From the NCBI RefSeq assembly GCF_032670585.1, contig NZ_JAVQHL010000004.1, forward strand, positions 124,001 through 188,000: DNA of 64,000 bases, given 5' to 3'. How positions within the stretch are numbered: the first letter of the stretch is position 1; the number at the start of each line of letters is the position of its first letter. Below, piece by piece: positions 8,762 to 19,164 of this stretch. The position numbers and the translations under genes were made by a program. The notes under the pieces are model-generated. The model did no database searches, was not told where the DNA came from, and saw nothing but the letters and a program-made list of their open reading frames with translations. This DNA is from Ostreiculturibacter nitratireducens (GTDB taxonomy: Bacteria > Pseudomonadota > Alphaproteobacteria > Rhodobacterales > Rhodobacteraceae).

Positions 8762-9448
8762 ATGCTGACCCGCAAACAGTTGGAACTTCTTGATTTCATC
8801 CAGAAACGAATGGCGCGTGATGGCGTGCCGCCGTCATTCGACGAGATGAAGGACGCTCTCGACCTGCGGTCGAAGTCGGGCATCCACCGGCTGATCACGG
8901 CGCTGGAGGAACGCGGCTTCATCAGGCGGCTCGCGCACAGGGCGCGCGCGATCGAAATCGTGAAGCTTCCCGAAGCGATGGAGAAGCCCTCCTTCCGGCC
9001 CCGCGTGATCGAGGGCGACCGGCCCGCAACGCCGAAAGGCGCCATGACGGTCGAATCCGTCGGCGCCATGGAACTCCCGGTGATGGGGCGGATCGCGGCG
9101 GGCGTACCGATCGAAGCCATTTCCGAGGTTTCGCACCATGTGGCGGTTCCCGGCACGATGCTGTCGGGCCGCGGTCAGCACTATGCGCTTGAGGTGAAGG
9201 GCGATTCGATGATCGATGCCGGGATCAACGACGGCGATATCGTCGTGATCCGTGAACAGACGACAGCCGACAACGGGGATATCGTCGTCGCGCTCGTCGA
9301 GGGGCAGGAGGCGACGCTGAAGAAGTTCCGCCGCGCAAACGGAATGATCGCGCTCGAAGCCGCGAACCCGGCCTACGAAACGCGGCTTCTTCGTGAGGAT
9401 CAGGTGAAGGTGCAGGGCCGTCTCGTCGGCCTGATCCGGAGCTACTGA
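8762..9448 (+). CDS. lexA: LexA repressor, SOS regulator
   Basis: Represses DNA-damage genes until RecA filaments trigger self-cleavage. 228 residues from ATG 8762, which follows GAGGGATGTGAG; the in-frame TTG at 8711 lies at the predicted transcript start. The N-terminal winged helix runs to about residue 65 (LTRKQLELLDFI; SKSGIHRLITALEERGFI), followed by an acidic/proline linker and a peptidase S24 domain. Cleavage site Ala113-Gly114 (GRIAAGVP), nucleophile Ser149 (KGDSMID) and general base Lys187 (EATLKKF) are all visible. It binds its own promoter and, by the box at 62123-62137, probably uvrA. Confidence 0.97.
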   Translation: MLTRKQLELLDFIQKRMARDGVPPSFDEMKDALDLRSKSGIHRLITALEERGFIRRLAHRARAIEIVKLPEAMEKPSFRPRVIEGDRPATPKGAMTVESVGAMELPVMGRIAAGVPIEAISEVSHHVAVPGTMLSGRGQHYALEVKGDSMIDAGINDGDIVVIREQTTADNGDIVVALVEGQEATLKKFRRANGMIALEAANPAYETRLLREDQVKVQGRLVGLIRSY

Positions 9449-9514
9449 GCGCCCGCGGGGCCGGGGCACGGGCGGACACCCCGCGCGCCGCCAAAGGGAT
9501 CGCCGTTTCAGCCT

Positions 9515-11617
9515 TCACTCGGCTGGCCGCGACAGTGCCAGCCTTTTCCCGGCGCCCCGCTCGGGACGCTGATTCCACAGCCTCTCCCCCGCCACTTCCC
9601 GCGCCGTCTCGACGGCAATTCCCTGTGGCCCCTCCCGAACCGCGAGCGCGCCGGTTTCGCCGAGGCGGGCCGCATCGTAGAGGTCACATGTCACCGTTCC
9701 GCCGGACCAGATCCCGGCAAGGATCACGACCGTCCCCTTCACACATGCAGCCTGGGCAGCTTCAGGCGCGGCCTTGCCCGTGAAGTGGAAAACTGGCGTT
9801 GCGCCGATGGTCGCGGTCAAGGCGCCCTTCGTGCCGAAGAGGCCAGAACGGACATAGGCCGACTCCTGCGGGGAGAGATCACCATCATCCTCAAGCCAGC
9901 TTTTCGCAACGAAGCCCGCACCCTTCGGTTTGGACAGTGCCCTGCCCTCCTCCGTCATGAGCCCGATCAGCTCTCCGTCGGCGGAAACCAATAGCGCCGG
10001 GCGATCCTCAACGCTCCACGTGGCGAGAGCCGCCAGAACCGCTACCGCACCGCCCGTCCGAACAGCCCGACGCGCGAGAAGCGCCGCGAGGGCACCTAGC
10101 CCCATCAACGGCAGCGCCTCGGGCGGCGGCGCAGGGACGGCGAAGACGGCTCCCTCCAGTCCCGCGACCCAGTGGGCGGTCGCAAGGATGCCACGGCATC
10201 CCAGGTCAAGCGCCCAGAGTGCCGGCGCCTCCAGCCCCAGCGGGGCGAGAAGCGCCGCGACGACGCCCGCCGGCATGACGACAAACCCGGTGAGAGGGAC
10301 GGCTACGAGGTTGGCGAGGAGGCCGTATTCGGCGACCCGGTTGAAATGGGCGGCGGCGATTGGCGCCGTAGCCAATCCGGCGACGAAGGAAGACAGAAGG
10401 AGCGTCGCGACCGGCACCAAGGCTTTCGGCACGCGGGCCTGCCATCGGCCCGCGAGACCGAAGACTGCAACCAGCGCGGTGGTCGCTCCGAAAGACATCT
10501 GGAAGCCGGGCTCTATAAGGCTTTCGGGCTCCGCCGCCAGGATCAGCACCGCGGCGATGGCAACAGAGCGCAGCGTCATCGCGCGGCGGTCAAGCAAGAC
10601 CGCGAACAGCATCACCGCAACCATGAGGAAGGCGCGGATCGTCGCGACGTTCATGCCGGAAAGCGCGAGGTAAAAGGCTGCGGCGAGAAGCGCGACGGCG
10701 GCCGAGATCTTCTTGACGTTCATCCGAAGTGCGACTGGCGGCACAAGCGACAGCCCGTGGCGCAGCGCCATGAAGACGAAGCCGGTCAGAAGCCCCATGT
10801 GCAGGCCCGAGATCGAGATCAGGTGCGAGAGGTTCGACCCCCGCATCGCGTCGTTGGTCGCGGCCGCGATCCCCGAGCGGTCGCCCGTCATCAGCGCGGC
10901 GGCGAGCGCGCCCGACTGCCCCTCGATACGCTCCCGGATGGACGCTGACAGGCGCATCCGAAGACGGTGAATGCCCAGCCCCCCGGCACCCTCCCCGGCA
11001 GGTTTCAGAGCGAGCACGGGGGACCGCGTGTATCCCACGGCCCCAAGCCGGGCGAACCAGGCAAGACGCTGGAAATCGAACCCGCCAGGCTCCACCGGCC
11101 CTTCGGGAGGCGAGAGATGGCCGGAAAGGATCACGCGCAGTCCGGGTTCGGGTGCCACGAAGCCCTGTTTGCCGTGCAGCGCCACGCGGACGAGGGCCGG
11201 CGTGCGATCCGGGGCCACGCGCTCCAGCACGACATCGTCGAGCGTCAGTCGCGTCTCGTCAGAGAAGGAGCGATCGATGGCGACGATCCGTCCCTCGATC
11301 GAGCCGTAGTAACGAAAGTCGAGCACCGGCGCGGCGACGGAATTGGCCCGGTGGCCGGCCAACAGGAAGCCCGCCGCGACGAGCATCAACGCGGCGCCGG
11401 GGATTTGCCAGCGTTCCGCCCCGCGCCGCCAGAGCATGAGCCCGGCGAGCGCCAGCGCACCCGCGCTCAGGTAGGCGACAGGGCCGGGTTCGACACGAAG
11501 CGCGAACCAGGGGCCGATGCCGAGCGACAGGAAAACCGGCACCCACGGGAAAAGCTGCCCCCGCTCCGCCGCGAGCGCCCCGAACGGGTCGGCCAGAGGT
11601 CCCAGGAACCGCCGCAC
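9515..11617 (-). CDS. comEC: ComEC/Rec2 family competence protein (DNA uptake channel)
   Basis: Polytopic inner-membrane protein of 700 residues. In competent bacteria this family translocates single-stranded DNA across the inner membrane. The N-terminal segment with several membrane helices and an OB-like DUF4131 region (YYGSIEGRIVAIDRSFSDETRLTLDDV) is followed by the competence domain (GDRSGI; SNLSHLISISGLHMGLLTG; LSGMNVATIRAF; GFQMSFGATTALVAVFG). The C-terminal 150 residues contain no HxHxDH motif, so the metallo-beta-lactamase domain seen in Bacillus ComEC is absent, as in many alphaproteobacterial members. It converges with lexA and is divergent from gltX, with 73 bases between them. Confidence 0.92.
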   Translation of the reverse strand: MRRFLGPLADPFGALAAERGQLFPWVPVFLSLGIGPWFALRVEPGPVAYLSAGALALAGLMLWRRGAERWQIPGAALMLVAAGFLLAGHRANSVAAPVLDFRYYGSIEGRIVAIDRSFSDETRLTLDDVVLERVAPDRTPALVRVALHGKQGFVAPEPGLRVILSGHLSPPEGPVEPGGFDFQRLAWFARLGAVGYTRSPVLALKPAGEGAGGLGIHRLRMRLSASIRERIEGQSGALAAALMTGDRSGIAAATNDAMRGSNLSHLISISGLHMGLLTGFVFMALRHGLSLVPPVALRMNVKKISAAVALLAAAFYLALSGMNVATIRAFLMVAVMLFAVLLDRRAMTLRSVAIAAVLILAAEPESLIEPGFQMSFGATTALVAVFGLAGRWQARVPKALVPVATLLLSSFVAGLATAPIAAAHFNRVAEYGLLANLVAVPLTGFVVMPAGVVAALLAPLGLEAPALWALDLGCRGILATAHWVAGLEGAVFAVPAPPPEALPLMGLGALAALLARRAVRTGGAVAVLAALATWSVEDRPALLVSADGELIGLMTEEGRALSKPKGAGFVAKSWLEDDGDLSPQESAYVRSGLFGTKGALTATIGATPVFHFTGKAAPEAAQAACVKGTVVILAGIWSGGTVTCDLYDAARLGETGALAVREGPQGIAVETAREVAGERLWNQRPERGAGKRLALSRPAE

Positions 11618-11690
11618 CCTTGTCTCGTCGCCTCCCTTTCCCTAAGACCCTGAGGTAATCCTTGCTAATCGTGGTTTCCGAAAGGTTAAC

Positions 11691-13097
11691 GTGCCCATGC
11701 CGGCTGAAATCGTCACCCGTTTTGCGCCCTCGCCCACGGGCTATCTCCACATCGGAGGTGCGCGCACGGCACTCTTCAACTGGCTCTACGCCCGAGGGCG
11801 GGGGGGCAAGTTCCTGCTGCGGATCGAAGATACCGACCGAGAGCGATCCACCCCCGAGGCGACAGAGGCCATCCTGAAGGGCCTGAAGTGGCTCGGGATC
11901 GACTGGGATGGCGACTGGGTCAGCCAGTTCGAACGGCGCGACCGCCACGCCGAAGTGGCGCGCGAGATGCTGGCGAGGGGCGGGGCCTACAAGTGCTTCT
12001 GTACGCCCGCCGAGATCGAGGCGGCGCGCGAGGCGGCGCGGGCCGAGGGGCGTTCGACCCTGTTCCAGAGCCCTTGGCGGGACGCCGATCCCGCGAGTCA
12101 TCCCGACGCGCCGTTCGTGATCCGCCTGAAGGCCCCGCGCGAGGGCGAGACAGTGATCGAGGACGCCGTGCAGGGAACGGTGCGTTTCCGTAACGACCAA
12201 CTCGATGACATGGTCTGTTTACGTTCCGATGGTACCCCAACCTACATGCTTGCCGTCGTCGTCGATGACCACGACATGGGCGTGACCCATGTGATCCGGG
12301 GAGACGACCACCTGAACAACGCAGCCCGCCAGGCGCAGGTCTATCGCGCGATGGGCTGGGAAGAACCCGTCTGGGCGCATATCCCGCTGATCCACGGGCC
12401 CGACGGCAAGAAGCTGTCGAAACGGCACGGGGCGGTTGGGCTCGAAGCCTACCAGGCGCTGGGATACCCGGCCGCAGGGATGCGGAACTACCTGACGCGA
12501 CTCGGCTGGGCGCATGGCGATGCCGAGTTCTTCACCGACGAACAGGCAAGGGAATGGTTCGACCTGAAGGGAATCGGGCGCGCGCCGGCGCGGCTTGACT
12601 TCAAGAAGCTCGAAAACATCTGCGGCCAGCACATCGCGGCGATGGCCGACGCGGACCTCGTCGAGGAAATCGCGGCCTACCTTGAGGCCGCCGAACGCCC
12701 CGCCCTTTCGCAGTCGCAGAAAGACGGGCTCCTGCGCGCCATGCCGCACTTGAAGGAACGCTCCAAGACATTCCCGGAACTCATTGAAAAAGCGCACTTC
12801 GTACTGGCGGCGCGCCCGATCGTCCCAGACGAAAAGGCGGGCGAGGCACTTACTCCGGTATCCCGTGGTATACTGAGAGAATTGACGCCGCAGCTGCAAA
12901 ATGCTAGCTGGCAACGAGAAGAGATCGAACAGGCGGTGGCCAGGGTCGCGGAGGCTCACGGGATGGGCCTTGGCAAGATCGCGGCACCCCTGCGCGCAGC
13001 GATCGCGGGCCGGACCGTGACGCCCAGCGTCTTCGACATGATGCTTGTCATCGGGCGGGAGGAAACCATCGCCCGATTGACGGATGCGGCGGCCTGA
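11691..13097 (+). CDS. gltX: Glutamyl-tRNA synthetase
   Basis: Class I aminoacyl-tRNA synthetase charging tRNA-Glu (in many alphaproteobacteria a GltX also misacylates tRNA-Gln for the amidotransferase route). 468 residues. The Rossmann fold has RFAPSPTGYLHIGGARTALF with the HIGH-type signature, LLRIEDTDRERS, and the KMSKS-equivalent KKLSKRHG, followed by a helical anticodon-binding domain. The GTG at 11691 is five bases after AAAGG; ATG 11697 is a possible alternative two codons later. A locally A/T-richer stretch near 12850-12910 keeps the frame open. Confidence 0.96.
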   Translation: MPMPAEIVTRFAPSPTGYLHIGGARTALFNWLYARGRGGKFLLRIEDTDRERSTPEATEAILKGLKWLGIDWDGDWVSQFERRDRHAEVAREMLARGGAYKCFCTPAEIEAAREAARAEGRSTLFQSPWRDADPASHPDAPFVIRLKAPREGETVIEDAVQGTVRFRNDQLDDMVCLRSDGTPTYMLAVVVDDHDMGVTHVIRGDDHLNNAARQAQVYRAMGWEEPVWAHIPLIHGPDGKKLSKRHGAVGLEAYQALGYPAAGMRNYLTRLGWAHGDAEFFTDEQAREWFDLKGIGRAPARLDFKKLENICGQHIAAMADADLVEEIAAYLEAAERPALSQSQKDGLLRAMPHLKERSKTFPELIEKAHFVLAARPIVPDEKAGEALTPVSRGILRELTPQLQNASWQREEIEQAVARVAEAHGMGLGKIAAPLRAAIAGRTVTPSVFDMMLVIGREETIARLTDAAA

Positions 13098-13174
13098 GGC
13101 CCGGCGGCCCGGCCGATGTGTGCAACGCGCGGCGCGGCCCTGTCCGCAGCCGTCGCCAACGGAGAGGGACTGCC

Positions 13175-14479
<1,305 letters not shown>

Positions 14480-14500
14480 AACGGCGGCATACCGGATACG

Positions 14501-14530
14501 AAAGGGCCGCCATGAAGGCGGCCCTTTTTT
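14501..14530 (+). terminator. Rho-independent terminator of gltA
   Basis: GGGCCGCC (14504-14511), five-base loop, GGCGGCCC (14517-14524), then six T. Three A before the stem can also pair with the first T, extending it to 11 base pairs. It lies 21 bases after the gltA stop. The reverse strand also has an A/T flank, so it may act on the convergent hydratase gene. Confidence 0.92.
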
Positions 14531-14599
14531 CGTCCGTCATGCCCGCCATTCTTCCGGCCTCAGAAGGCGCACCACCGCACGCCCGCGCGGCGCCCCCGC

Positions 14600-15376
14600 T
14601 CAGCGCCCCTCGAAAACGGGCTTCCGCTTCTCGAGAAATGCGAGGACACCCTCCTTGAAGTCGCGCGTCCGACCGCAGTCTCCCTGAAGCTTCGCCTCCA
14701 GCGCCAGCTGTTCGTCGAGATCCCGCGAGAACGTGCCCCGGAGCGCCGTCTTGATCGCCCGGTAGGCAACGGTCGGACCCACGGCGAGCGTTTCCGCGCG
14801 GGCGCGCCAATGTGCCGGGAAGACGTCATCGGAGACGCATTCCCAGATCATGCCCCAGTCGGCTGCCTGCCTGGCCGTGATCTTTTCGGCGAAAAGCGCC
14901 GCGCCCATCGCCTTTGCGAAGCCCATCTGGCGCGGCAGCCAGTAGCTGCCGCCCGCGTCGGGCATGAGGCCGATGCGCGTGAAGGCCTGGATGAAGGAGG
15001 CGCCTTCGGCGGCGATCACGACGTCCGCAGCGAGGGCGAGGTTGGCCCCTGCCCCGGCCGCGACGCCGTTGACGGCCGCGATCGTCGGGATCTGGCAACC
15101 GTAGATCGCGCGCAACATCGGTTCATATTCGTCCCGGAGCGTCCGCTCGAGGTCGATCTCGGCCACGTTGGCGCGGTCGCCGAGGTCCTGGCCGGAGCAG
15201 AAGGCGCGGCCCTCGCCGGTCAGCACGAGAACCCGTGCCGAGGCTTCTGCGGCCTTCACCGCATGCGTGACCTCGGCCCGCATCTGGGTGTTGAGCGCAT
15301 TCATCACCTCGGGCCGGTTCAGCGTCATGACCGCCAGACCGTCCGTTTCCGCGTAGGTGATCGTCTGATAATCCAT
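14600..15376 (-). CDS. Enoyl-CoA hydratase/isomerase family protein (PaaG-like)
   Basis: 258 residues, a single crotonase domain. Conserved features are MTLNRPEVMNALNTQM, GRAFCSGQDLGDR in the CoA-binding and oxyanion region, AAVNGVAAGAGANLALAAD with the second oxyanion glycine, GLMPDAGGSYWLPR, and the C-terminal FKEGVLAFLEKRKPVFEG. The Asp in GLMPDAGG fits the 2-(1,2-epoxy-1,2-dihydrophenyl)acetyl-CoA isomerase (PaaG) branch, but no other phenylacetate genes lie nearby, so the substrate is not settled. It sits downstream of ccmH with about 70 bases between, possibly on the same transcript. Confidence 0.88.
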   Translation of the reverse strand: MDYQTITYAETDGLAVMTLNRPEVMNALNTQMRAEVTHAVKAAEASARVLVLTGEGRAFCSGQDLGDRANVAEIDLERTLRDEYEPMLRAIYGCQIPTIAAVNGVAAGAGANLALAADVVIAAEGASFIQAFTRIGLMPDAGGSYWLPRQMGFAKAMGAALFAEKITARQAADWGMIWECVSDDVFPAHWRARAETLAVGPTVAYRAIKTALRGTFSRDLDEQLALEAKLQGDCGRTRDFKEGVLAFLEKRKPVFEGR

Positions 15377-15446
15377 GGCGCCCCTCCCAGTGCTCAGCCG
15401 GCGTCAGAATAGCCGCAATGGCCTGTGGGGAAAGGGGAACGGCGCG

Positions 15447-15899
15447 TCACTCCTTCAGAATTTCGGCGAGCCGCGCCTTTTCCTCGGTCGACAGACCCTC
15501 GGCATCCGGTTCCGGGGCACGGCGGCGGGAACGGACATAGGCCGCGGCCCCGGCGAGGGCTACAAGCAGCATCGCGGGCCCCGCGATCCAGAGGATGAGG
15601 TTCGCGCCGGTCGCCGGAGGCTCCAGAAGCACGTACTCGCCATAGCGAGACACGATGAACTGAACGGCCTCCTCATCGCTGTCCCCTTCCAGGAGCCGCT
15701 CGCGGACAAGGAGACGGAGGTCACGGGCAAGGCTCGCGTTGGAATCGTCGATGTTCTCGTTCCGGCAGACGAGGCAGCGGAGACCTTGCGATATCTCCCG
15801 CGCGCGCGCTTCGAGCGCGGGGTCGTCGAGCATCTCGTCGGGCTGCACGGCAAGGGCCGGCGCGGCCACGAGCATGAGGATGAGGAGAAGACGCTTCAT
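15447..15899 (-). CDS. ccmH: Cytochrome c-type biogenesis protein CcmH
   Basis: Membrane-anchored periplasmic thioredoxin-like or ferrochelation partner that reduces apocytochrome c cysteines for CcmF. 150 residues. Signal/anchor at residues 1-18 (MKRLLLILMLVAAPALA), the redox motif LRCLVC with Cys42 and Cys45, three-helix domain, then a C-terminal membrane helix (residues 95-117) and an acidic tail ending EEKARLAEILKE. ATG 15899 is chosen because GGAG lies eight bases upstream; the GTG at 15908 overlaps the ccmF stop. No ccmI follows in this window. Confidence 0.94.
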   Translation of the reverse strand: MKRLLLILMLVAAPALAVQPDEMLDDPALEARAREISQGLRCLVCRNENIDDSNASLARDLRLLVRERLLEGDSDEEAVQFIVSRYGEYVLLEPPATGANLILWIAGPAMLLVALAGAAAYVRSRRRAPEPDAEGLSTEEKARLAEILKE

Positions 15900-15904
15900 C
15901 CCGG

Positions 15905-17863
15905 TCACTCCGCAGGCGTGGCGGCAAGCGCCGCCCGGCGCGCGCCCGCTGCAACGCGGTAGCGGCGGTCGGAAAGGCTCAGGAACCCGCCGAGCGCCAT
16001 GATGATCGCCCCGGACCAGATCCAGTTCGCGAAGGGCTTGATGTAGGTCCTGACGGCCCAGCCGCCGCCTTCCTGCGGGTCGCCGATGACGAGGTAGACG
16101 TCGCGGAAGACGCCATTGTCGATCGCCGCCTCCGTTGTCGGCATGGCGGCGACGGGATAGAGGCGTTTTTCCGGGTGGAGCGTGGAAACAAGCTGGCCGT
16201 CCTTCTCAACCCGCATCGTGGCGGTGGTGGAGAGGAAGTTCGGCCCCTCGACCCGCTCGACCTTCTCCAGCGTGATCTCGTAACCGCCGACGCTGAAGGG
16301 CTCGCCCTCGCGGGCCACGCGGATGTCCTCGACCTGCCAGGCCATGAGGCCCGCGATCCCGAAGATGGTGATGCCCAGCCCGGCATGGGCCGTTGCCTTG
16401 CCCCAGTCGGCGCGCGGCAGGCGGCCGAGGCGCGGAAGCTTCCGCCCGGCACGGAGCCAGAGTTCGGCGGCCGAGCCGGCGACGAGCCAGGTGCCGAGGC
16501 CAAGGCCCAGGGGGCCAAGCGAGGACCGCCCCGTCTGCACCGCATAGGCGAGCGCCGTCAGGGCCAGCGCGAGGAACAGGGCCGGATAGAGAGGCTTCAT
16601 GGCCTTCGCCAGGTTGCCGCGTTTCCAGGGCAGGACCGCGCCAATCGGCAGCACCAGCGCCAGGACGACCATGAAGGGGGTGAACGCCTTTTCGAAGAAA
16701 GGCGCACCGACGGAAAGCTTCCGGTCCCAGAGCATCTCGGCCACGAGCGGCCAGATCGTGCCGGTGAAGACGACGAAGGCCGCAACGGCGAGCAGGACGT
16801 TGTTGAGGACGAGCGCGGATTCCCGGCTGACCAGACCGAAGACGCCCTTGGCCTGCATCGCGCCCGCCCGCGCGGCGTAAAGGGTAAGCGCACCGCCCAC
16901 GAAAACGGCGAGGATCGCGAGGATGAAGACCCCGCGCTCGGGGTCGTTGGCGAAGGCGTGCACCGAGGTGATGACGCCGGAGCGGACGATGAAGGTGCCG
17001 ATCAGCGAGAAGCCAAAAGCGAGGATAGCCAGCAGGATGGTCCAGGATTTCAGCGCCTCGCGCTTTTCCACCACGATGGCGGAATGGAGGAGCGCGGCAG
17101 CGATGAGCCAAGGCATGAAGGAGGCGTTCTCCACCGGGTCCCAGAACCAGAAACCGCCCCAGCCGAGTTCGTAATAGGCCCACCAGGAGCCCAGCGCGAT
17201 GCCGATGGTGAGGAAGACCCAGGCGGCGAGCGTCCAGGGCCGCACCCAGCGCGCCCAGGCGGCGTCCACGCGCCCCTCGATCAGCGCGGCCACGGCGAAG
17301 GAGAATGCCATCGAGAGGCCGACATAGCCGAGGTAGAGGAAGGGCGGGTGGAAGGCGAGGCCTGGGTCCTGGAGGAGCGGGTTCAGGTCCTCTCCGTCGA
17401 AGGGCGGAACGGCAAGACGCAGGAAGGGATTCGAGGTGAAGAGGATGAAGGCGAGGAAGGCCGCGCCGATCATCGCCTGTATCGACAGGACACGGGCGCG
17501 GAGCCGCGGCGGCAGCGCACCGCCGAACCACGCGGCCGAGGCCCCGAAGAGTGCGAGAATGAGAACCCAGAGCAGCATCGAGCCCTCGTGGTTCCCCCAG
17601 ACGCCCGTGATCTTGTAGAGCATCGGCTTCGCCGTATGCGAGTTGAGCGTGACGAGACGAAGCGAGAAGTCCGAGGTCACGAAGGCCCAGGTGATCGCCA
17701 CGAAGGAAAACGCGATCAGAAGGAACTGCGCCGTCGCGGCAGGTTCCCCCACGGCCATCCAGCCGCGCCACCCCTTGTGCGCGCCGACAAGTGGAACGAT
17801 CGCCTGCACGAGCGCGACGGCGAGGGCGAGGATCAGCGTGAGGTGGCCGAGTTCGGTAAACAT
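15905..17863 (-). CDS. ccmF: Haem lyase / cytochrome c maturation protein CcmF
   Basis: Attaches haem to the CxxCH motif of apocytochromes c in the periplasm, taking haem from CcmE. 652 residues with about 15 membrane segments. The tryptophan-rich WWD domain is clear (WAYYELGWGGFWFWDPVEN), as are the flanking haem-ligand histidine regions (GNHEGSMLLWVL; LHSAIVVEKRE) and the large C-terminal periplasmic domain (residues 510-625). Start at ATG 17863 (MFTELGHLTLILAL); the longer frame adds a proline-rich leader outside the family. No clear Shine-Dalgarno is visible there. It is separated from ccmE by the endolysin-holin pair. Confidence 0.95.
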   Translation of the reverse strand: MFTELGHLTLILALAVALVQAIVPLVGAHKGWRGWMAVGEPAATAQFLLIAFSFVAITWAFVTSDFSLRLVTLNSHTAKPMLYKITGVWGNHEGSMLLWVLILALFGASAAWFGGALPPRLRARVLSIQAMIGAAFLAFILFTSNPFLRLAVPPFDGEDLNPLLQDPGLAFHPPFLYLGYVGLSMAFSFAVAALIEGRVDAAWARWVRPWTLAAWVFLTIGIALGSWWAYYELGWGGFWFWDPVENASFMPWLIAAALLHSAIVVEKREALKSWTILLAILAFGFSLIGTFIVRSGVITSVHAFANDPERGVFILAILAVFVGGALTLYAARAGAMQAKGVFGLVSRESALVLNNVLLAVAAFVVFTGTIWPLVAEMLWDRKLSVGAPFFEKAFTPFMVVLALVLPIGAVLPWKRGNLAKAMKPLYPALFLALALTALAYAVQTGRSSLGPLGLGLGTWLVAGSAAELWLRAGRKLPRLGRLPRADWGKATAHAGLGITIFGIAGLMAWQVEDIRVAREGEPFSVGGYEITLEKVERVEGPNFLSTTATMRVEKDGQLVSTLHPEKRLYPVAAMPTTEAAIDNGVFRDVYLVIGDPQEGGGWAVRTYIKPFANWIWSGAIIMALGGFLSLSDRRYRVAAGARRAALAATPAE

Positions 17864-18031
17864 GCGCGGGACAATAGGAGTTTCCGCGGGCCGATCCAAT
17901 GGGGATGCGCGCGCATGTCGCGGGGATTTGACCGAACCTGCCCCCGGAGGGCCCAGCGGCATGTCTAAGCCCCCGCCGCCGGCCGGGCCGTCGGTTCCAG
18001 CGAGCGATACTTCCGGGCCGAAAAGCCGGAA

Positions 18032-18520
18032 TCAATCACCTCTCGAACTGCGCCACTCCGCGAGGGCGGGGTTGCCGTCCTCCGGGGCAGGCTGGCCCGG
18101 GGGCGGCGGTAGCGGGGCTTGGCTCTGGGCGCGGAAGTAATGCGCCTCCCGCGCGCCGAAATAGAAGCCGACAATCGCGCCGAGAAGCCACCAGAGCGGT
18201 TCGGGCACATAGGCGAGGCCAACCATTCGCTCCGCGAAGCTGATCGGGTCGACCATCGCGTATACGAAGAGGCCGAGAGTGCCGAGGGCGAGCATCGGGC
18301 GCGGGAGGCGGTTCAGGCCGTTGACGAAGCGGTCGAAGAGGCCGGGACGGATGTACTGGAACTCCGCCCCATGTTCGTCCAGCGCGGCCATGTAGGCCTC
18401 GTGGTTCTTCTCCATCCGCTTCGTCGCATTCGGCGTGAAGACCTCTGCTATGCCAGTGACGGCGTTGCCGAGGGCGGTAGTGGCCGCCGGGCCGCCGAGG
18501 ATCTGCGGGATCACGCCCAT
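18032..18520 (-). CDS. Holin of three membrane segments, gene-transfer-agent lysis type
   Basis: 162 residues. N-terminal amphipathic segment (ILGGPAATTALGNAVTGIAEVFTPNATKRMEKNHEAYMAA is the region up to residue 47), then three hydrophobic stretches between about residues 74 and 130 (MLALGTLGLFVYAMVD; LWWLLGAIVGFYFGAR), and a proline-rich tail. This matches the 3TM holin family known from Rhodobacter capsulatus GTA release. Its ATG lies inside the end of the endolysin gene (10-base overlap), the standard arrangement of a lysis cassette. The role, release of muramidase to the wall during GTA production, is inferred from the family and pairing. Confidence 0.85.
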   Translation of the reverse strand: MGVIPQILGGPAATTALGNAVTGIAEVFTPNATKRMEKNHEAYMAALDEHGAEFQYIRPGLFDRFVNGLNRLPRPMLALGTLGLFVYAMVDPISFAERMVGLAYVPEPLWWLLGAIVGFYFGAREAHYFRAQSQAPLPPPPGQPAPEDGNPALAEWRSSRGD

Positions 18521-19122
18521 GCCGCGACCCTCCGGCGGTGGGCGAGATCGGAAAGGTGGAACCGTGGCGAGATGAACTCCTCGGCCCGCGTTATCCAGCC
18601 GCCCTTCCCTCCGTCCCGGCGGCGAGCGTACTTGCGGCTCTGCGGGCGCGCGTCAGCGAGGGCGTAGTAGTAGTTGCGCCGGGCGATTCCGTAGGCGTCG
18701 GCTATGTGCTCCGGCGCGGCCTCTGCTGCAGCCTGGGCCGCCGCTATGGTCTGCGGGCCGATGACGCCATCCACCACGACGTCCCGGCCCATGTCGACCA
18801 GGAGCCTTTGCAGCACGCGGACTGCGTTCGGGCCCGTGTTAACGTACATGTCGAAGACCGAGGGCCGGATGCTCTCGGGCAGCTCGGCGATGCGCGGGCG
18901 GCGGAAGTAATGCTCGACGAAGATTTCCTCGGCCTGTTCCCGCGAGAGGCGGCGGACATCGGCCTCGCTCACCTTACCGTCGCCCGTGAGGTCGAGCCCG
19001 AGGCGGCGCATCGTTCCGATCGTAACGCCGTACTTGGTGGCGCCGCCCGGATCGTCCGGGTCGTTCACGTAGCCGCCCTCGCGGGCGACGATCTCTCTGG
19101 CGATGTCGGTGACGGATCTCAT
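18511..19122 (-). CDS. Holin-associated N-acetylmuramidase (glycoside hydrolase 108 endolysin)
   Basis: 203 residues, no signal peptide. The N-terminal catalytic motif of GH108 is intact (AREGGYVNDPDDPGGATKYG) with the catalytic Glu15, followed by the helical core (FVEHYFRRPRIAELP; FDMYVNTGP) and a C-terminal peptidoglycan-binding-like segment (VVDGVIGPQTIAAAQ). It cleaves peptidoglycan glycan strands and needs the adjacent holin to cross the membrane. Homologues in Rhodobacter capsulatus are the GTA endolysin, encoded away from the GTA structural cluster. Here it lies between ccmE and ccmF, and its ribosome site is part of an inverted repeat (19126-19155). Confidence 0.9.
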   Translation of the reverse strand: MRSVTDIAREIVAREGGYVNDPDDPGGATKYGVTIGTMRRLGLDLTGDGKVSEADVRRLSREQAEEIFVEHYFRRPRIAELPESIRPSVFDMYVNTGPNAVRVLQRLLVDMGRDVVVDGVIGPQTIAAAQAAAEAAPEHIADAYGIARRNYYYALADARPQSRKYARRRDGGKGGWITRAEEFISPRFHLSDLAHRRRVAAWA

Positions 19123-19125
19123 GCG

Positions 19126-19155
19126 GCTTCCCCTCGGCTGACGCGCGGGGGAAGC
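19126..19155 (-). promoter_or_regulatory. Inverted repeat that can mask the endolysin ribosome-binding site
   Basis: On the minus strand GCTTCCCC (19155-19148) and GGGGAAGC (19133-19126) can form a perfect eight-base stem with a 14-base loop. The second arm with its neighbouring bases (GAGGGGAAGC) is the only Shine-Dalgarno-like sequence before the endolysin ATG at 19122, so pairing would hide it. It could alternatively be an operator or a terminator for ccmE, although no T run follows. Confidence 0.5.
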
Positions 19156-19164
19156 TCACATCAA

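Noticed and set aside
10831..10841. GGTTCGACCCC, resembling a tRNA T-arm
   Set aside because: Lies in frame in the comEC competence domain and no other tRNA arms can be folded around it.
12850..12915. Locally A/T-richer stretch in gltX as a possible insertion or frameshift
   Set aside because: The frame stays open and the flanking protein sequence is collinear with GltX.
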